Origin: Deltaproteobacteria bacterium | GTDB lineage: Bacteria > Desulfobacterota > Desulfobaccia > Desulfobaccales > 0-14-0-80-60-11 | Direction: 5' to 3' | Assembly (NCBI GenBank): GCA_016874975.1 | Contig: VGSQ01000022.1 | Coordinates: forward strand, 1 to 35,982 | DNA: 35,982 nt | In this document: positions 34,885-35,982 of the stretch, in pieces | Position numbering within the stretch: the first letter of the stretch is position 1 | How the letters are laid out: the number at the start of each line of letters is the position of its first letter | Program-made: the position numbers and the translations under genes | The notes under the pieces: model-generated | The model's database searches: none | Seen by the model: only the letters and a program-made list of their open reading frames with translations | Told to the model about the DNA's origin: nothing

Positions 34885-35475
34885 ATGGACGAGACTCCCA
34901 CCCAGACACAACAGGCGACCGACCTGGACGGAGCCACCATCTTCCTCCACTTCGGTCTCATGGTCTTCGGGGTGGCGGCCTGGCTGGCGGGGTATGGGGC
35001 CGGCGACTACAAGCACGCCCGCCATTTCTGGTTTTCGGTGCATAAATGGCTGGGTCTGGGCGCGGCGGCGTTCGTGGCGGCCCGGCTGGGCTACGGCCTG
35101 TGGGGGCCGGAGGCGGTTCGCTTCACCGCCTGGGTCCCCTATACCCCGGAGCGGCTGAAAATGGTCTTGGAGGACCTGCGCTGCCTGGTAAGCTTCAAGC
35201 TGCCCGAGCGCGCCCCCCGCCAGGGGCTGGCCGGCCTCTGGGAAGCCTTCGGCATCGCGGTCTTCACCTGGATGGCCGCCACCGGCTTCCTCATGTTCCT
35301 CTACCTGACGCCAGGCGCCCGGGCCCGGGGCTTCGTCTGGCTGGTGAAGGAACTGCACGAACTGGGGGAATGGCTGGTGCCCCTCTTCCTGGCCGTGCAC
35401 CTGGCCGCAGTGACGCTCCACGCCCTGTCCGGCGACCACCGCTGGCGCAAGATGTTCTTTCTGGGAGAGAAATGA
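34885..35475 (+). CDS. Cytochrome b561-like (PF01292-type) membrane protein
   Basis: A 196-aa protein with four predicted membrane segments: FLHFGLMVFGVAAWLAGYGA, FSVHKWLGLGAAAFVAARLG, AVFTWMAATGFLMFLYLTPG and LVPLFLAVHLAAVTLHALSG. Histidines in H-F (first segment), HKWLG, KELHELGEW and AVHLAAVTLHAL could bind two haems b, as in the Ni,Fe-hydrogenase/formate-dehydrogenase cytochrome b family. It would pass electrons between a periplasmic or cytoplasmic partner and quinone, but no partner is adjacent. The ATG at 34885 has AAGAGG five bases upstream. Exact physiological role is unknown. Confidence 0.8.
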   Translation: MDETPTQTQQATDLDGATIFLHFGLMVFGVAAWLAGYGAGDYKHARHFWFSVHKWLGLGAAAFVAARLGYGLWGPEAVRFTAWVPYTPERLKMVLEDLRCLVSFKLPERAPRQGLAGLWEAFGIAVFTWMAATGFLMFLYLTPGARARGFVWLVKELHELGEWLVPLFLAVHLAAVTLHALSGDHRWRKMFFLGEK

Positions 35476-35511
35476 TAGATATTGGGGGAGGGGCGAGCCT
35501 TGCCTGCCGGT

Positions 35512-35682
35512 CCCCTGGTTTCCAGGCAGGAACTTGAGACCTTTGCGAAAATCATGTAGAACAGCCGCCCCCGGCTGTATATCGCAGGCGAGGGCGCCTG
35601 CTCTACAAAATCTTGGGTTCCCAACGACCCCCTTGCCGATAACGAGGGATTTTCGCAGAGGTCTCAACTTGGGAGCGGAAAG
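35512..35682. repeat. Palindromic repeat copy split by a MITE
   Basis: GGTTTCCAGGCAGGAACTT (35517-35535) on the left and AACTTGGGAGC (35666-35676) on the right join, when the MITE and one AACTT are removed, into a copy of the dispersed GGTTCCCA..GCAGGA..TTGGGA palindrome. Confidence 0.75.
35536..35665. mobile_element. 130-bp MITE with GAGACC ends and 5-bp AACTT duplication
   Basis: Left end GAGACCTTTGCGAAAATC and right end (read inward) GAGACCTCTGCGAAAATC differ at one position of 18. AACTT flanks both ends (35531-35535, 35666-35670). Inside are two hairpins, CAGCCG..CGGCTG and GCAGGCG..CGCCTGC, enclosed by GTAGA..TCTAC. The terminal GAGACCTTTGC sequence resembles inverted repeats of some IS5-like elements. 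No coding capacity. Confidence 0.8.
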
Positions 35683-35690
35683 GGATTGCC

Positions 35691-35830
35691 GCAGGGGCGG
35701 GTTTCCAACCCGCCCCTACAGACAGGAAACCTGGCGTGAATACCACGCACCCTGATCATGTTCAATCCTGGTTCCCAAGCTCCTGCTTGGGAACCCAATT
35801 GCCAGCAAAGCTCTGCTTTGCACCTTGATC
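35691..35830. repeat. Further dispersed palindromes before the IS1595 start
   Basis: GGGGCGGGTTTCCAACCCGC (35696-35715) forms a stem. 35770-35795 is a perfect palindrome of the GGTTCCCAAGC..GCTTGGGAACC family. GCAAAGC..GCTTTGC at about 35803-35821 is its usual shorter companion. No gene. Confidence 0.7.
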
Positions 35831-35933
35831 CTGTCAGTATATGGTATTTTGGTAATGGCCTATTGACTCTGCTCAGCAAATAATGTAACTATGTTGAATG
35901 CCAAAGCTTTTAAACAAGCCGGTTTACGAGGAC

Positions 35934-35982
35934 ATGAATCTCCTGGTCTTTCAGGAGGAATTTCGAACCGAGCATGACTGTC
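35934..35982 (+). CDS. IS1595-family transposase, 5' end only (runs off the window)
   Basis: Sixteen codons, MNLLVFQEEFRTEHDC, match the start of IS1595-family transposases (MNL..FQ..F.TE..C..YLF). ACGAGGA before the ATG is a good ribosome site. The rest lies beyond the window. The C-terminal remnant at 10555-10713 belongs to the same family, but whether the two copies are related closely cannot be judged. Confidence 0.65.
   Translation, partial: MNLLVFQEEFRTEHDC

Overview
The window is a GC-rich (except for a few islets) bacterial chromosome segment with tightly packed housekeeping operons. Gene order and content suggest a Gram-negative anaerobe of the Desulfobacterota (former Deltaproteobacteria), possibly near Desulfobacca. 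The grounds are lpxB (outer membrane), the rpsF-rpsR-DUF2232-rplI-dnaB block, a Clostridia-like biotin synthase, a corrinoid/MetE-core-like protein, and many dispersed palindromic intergenic repeats. The assignment is inference; no rRNA or other phylogenetic marker was tested.

Layout. 1-6054 (+): biotin locus. A BirA-type operator precedes bioB, followed by bioD, a decayed HigB/RelE toxin with an intact HTH antitoxin, then bioF, a bioH-like esterase and bioC. bioA is absent. 6374-10176 (-): a radical SAM/SPASM protein and two GT4 glycosyltransferases. 10269-11954: a low-GC islet made of a truncated gene, an IS1595 transposase remnant and a complete but broken IS630-family element, itself interrupted by a 116-bp TTAA-flanked MITE. 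11979-15620 (-): rpsF, rpsR, a DUF2232 membrane protein, rplI, dnaB. 15740-17742: a transposase scrap, an NTP_transf_5-type nucleotidyltransferase and a glycine-zipper lipoprotein. 18041-20828 (-): ribE, ribBA, ribH, nusB. 21051-24405 (-): a Gfo/Idh/MocA oxidoreductase overlapping lpxB, then a class I fructose-bisphosphate aldolase. 24818-27224 (+): a branched-chain aminotransferase and an HD-GYP-like protein. 27217-28714 (-): a MetE-core-like protein and a CBS-domain protein. 29129-31535 (-): pyrB-pyrC behind a leader ORF carrying an intrinsic terminator (a putative attenuator). 31697-35475 (+): hsp20, xerC, hslV (no hslU beside it), a DUF2283 protein and a cytochrome b561-like protein. The window ends in the first codons of another IS1595 transposase.

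How the genes work together. BioC and BioH make pimeloyl-ACP, BioF, BioD and BioB continue to biotin, and BirA probably senses the product at the operator. RibBA, RibH and RibE supply most of riboflavin synthesis (ribD not seen). PyrB and PyrC catalyse steps 2 and 3 of UMP synthesis. The oxidoreductase plus LpxB belong to lipid A synthesis, perhaps with an amino-sugar variant.

The most interesting items are the nested-insertion islet beside dnaB, where removing the MITE restores the transposase reading frame; a second MITE inserted in a copy of the dispersed palindrome; the toxin with an in-frame stop inside the biotin locus; the BioB lacking one canonical auxiliary-cluster cysteine; and the pyrB leader/attenuator. 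I did not find a convincing wholly new multi-gene system.
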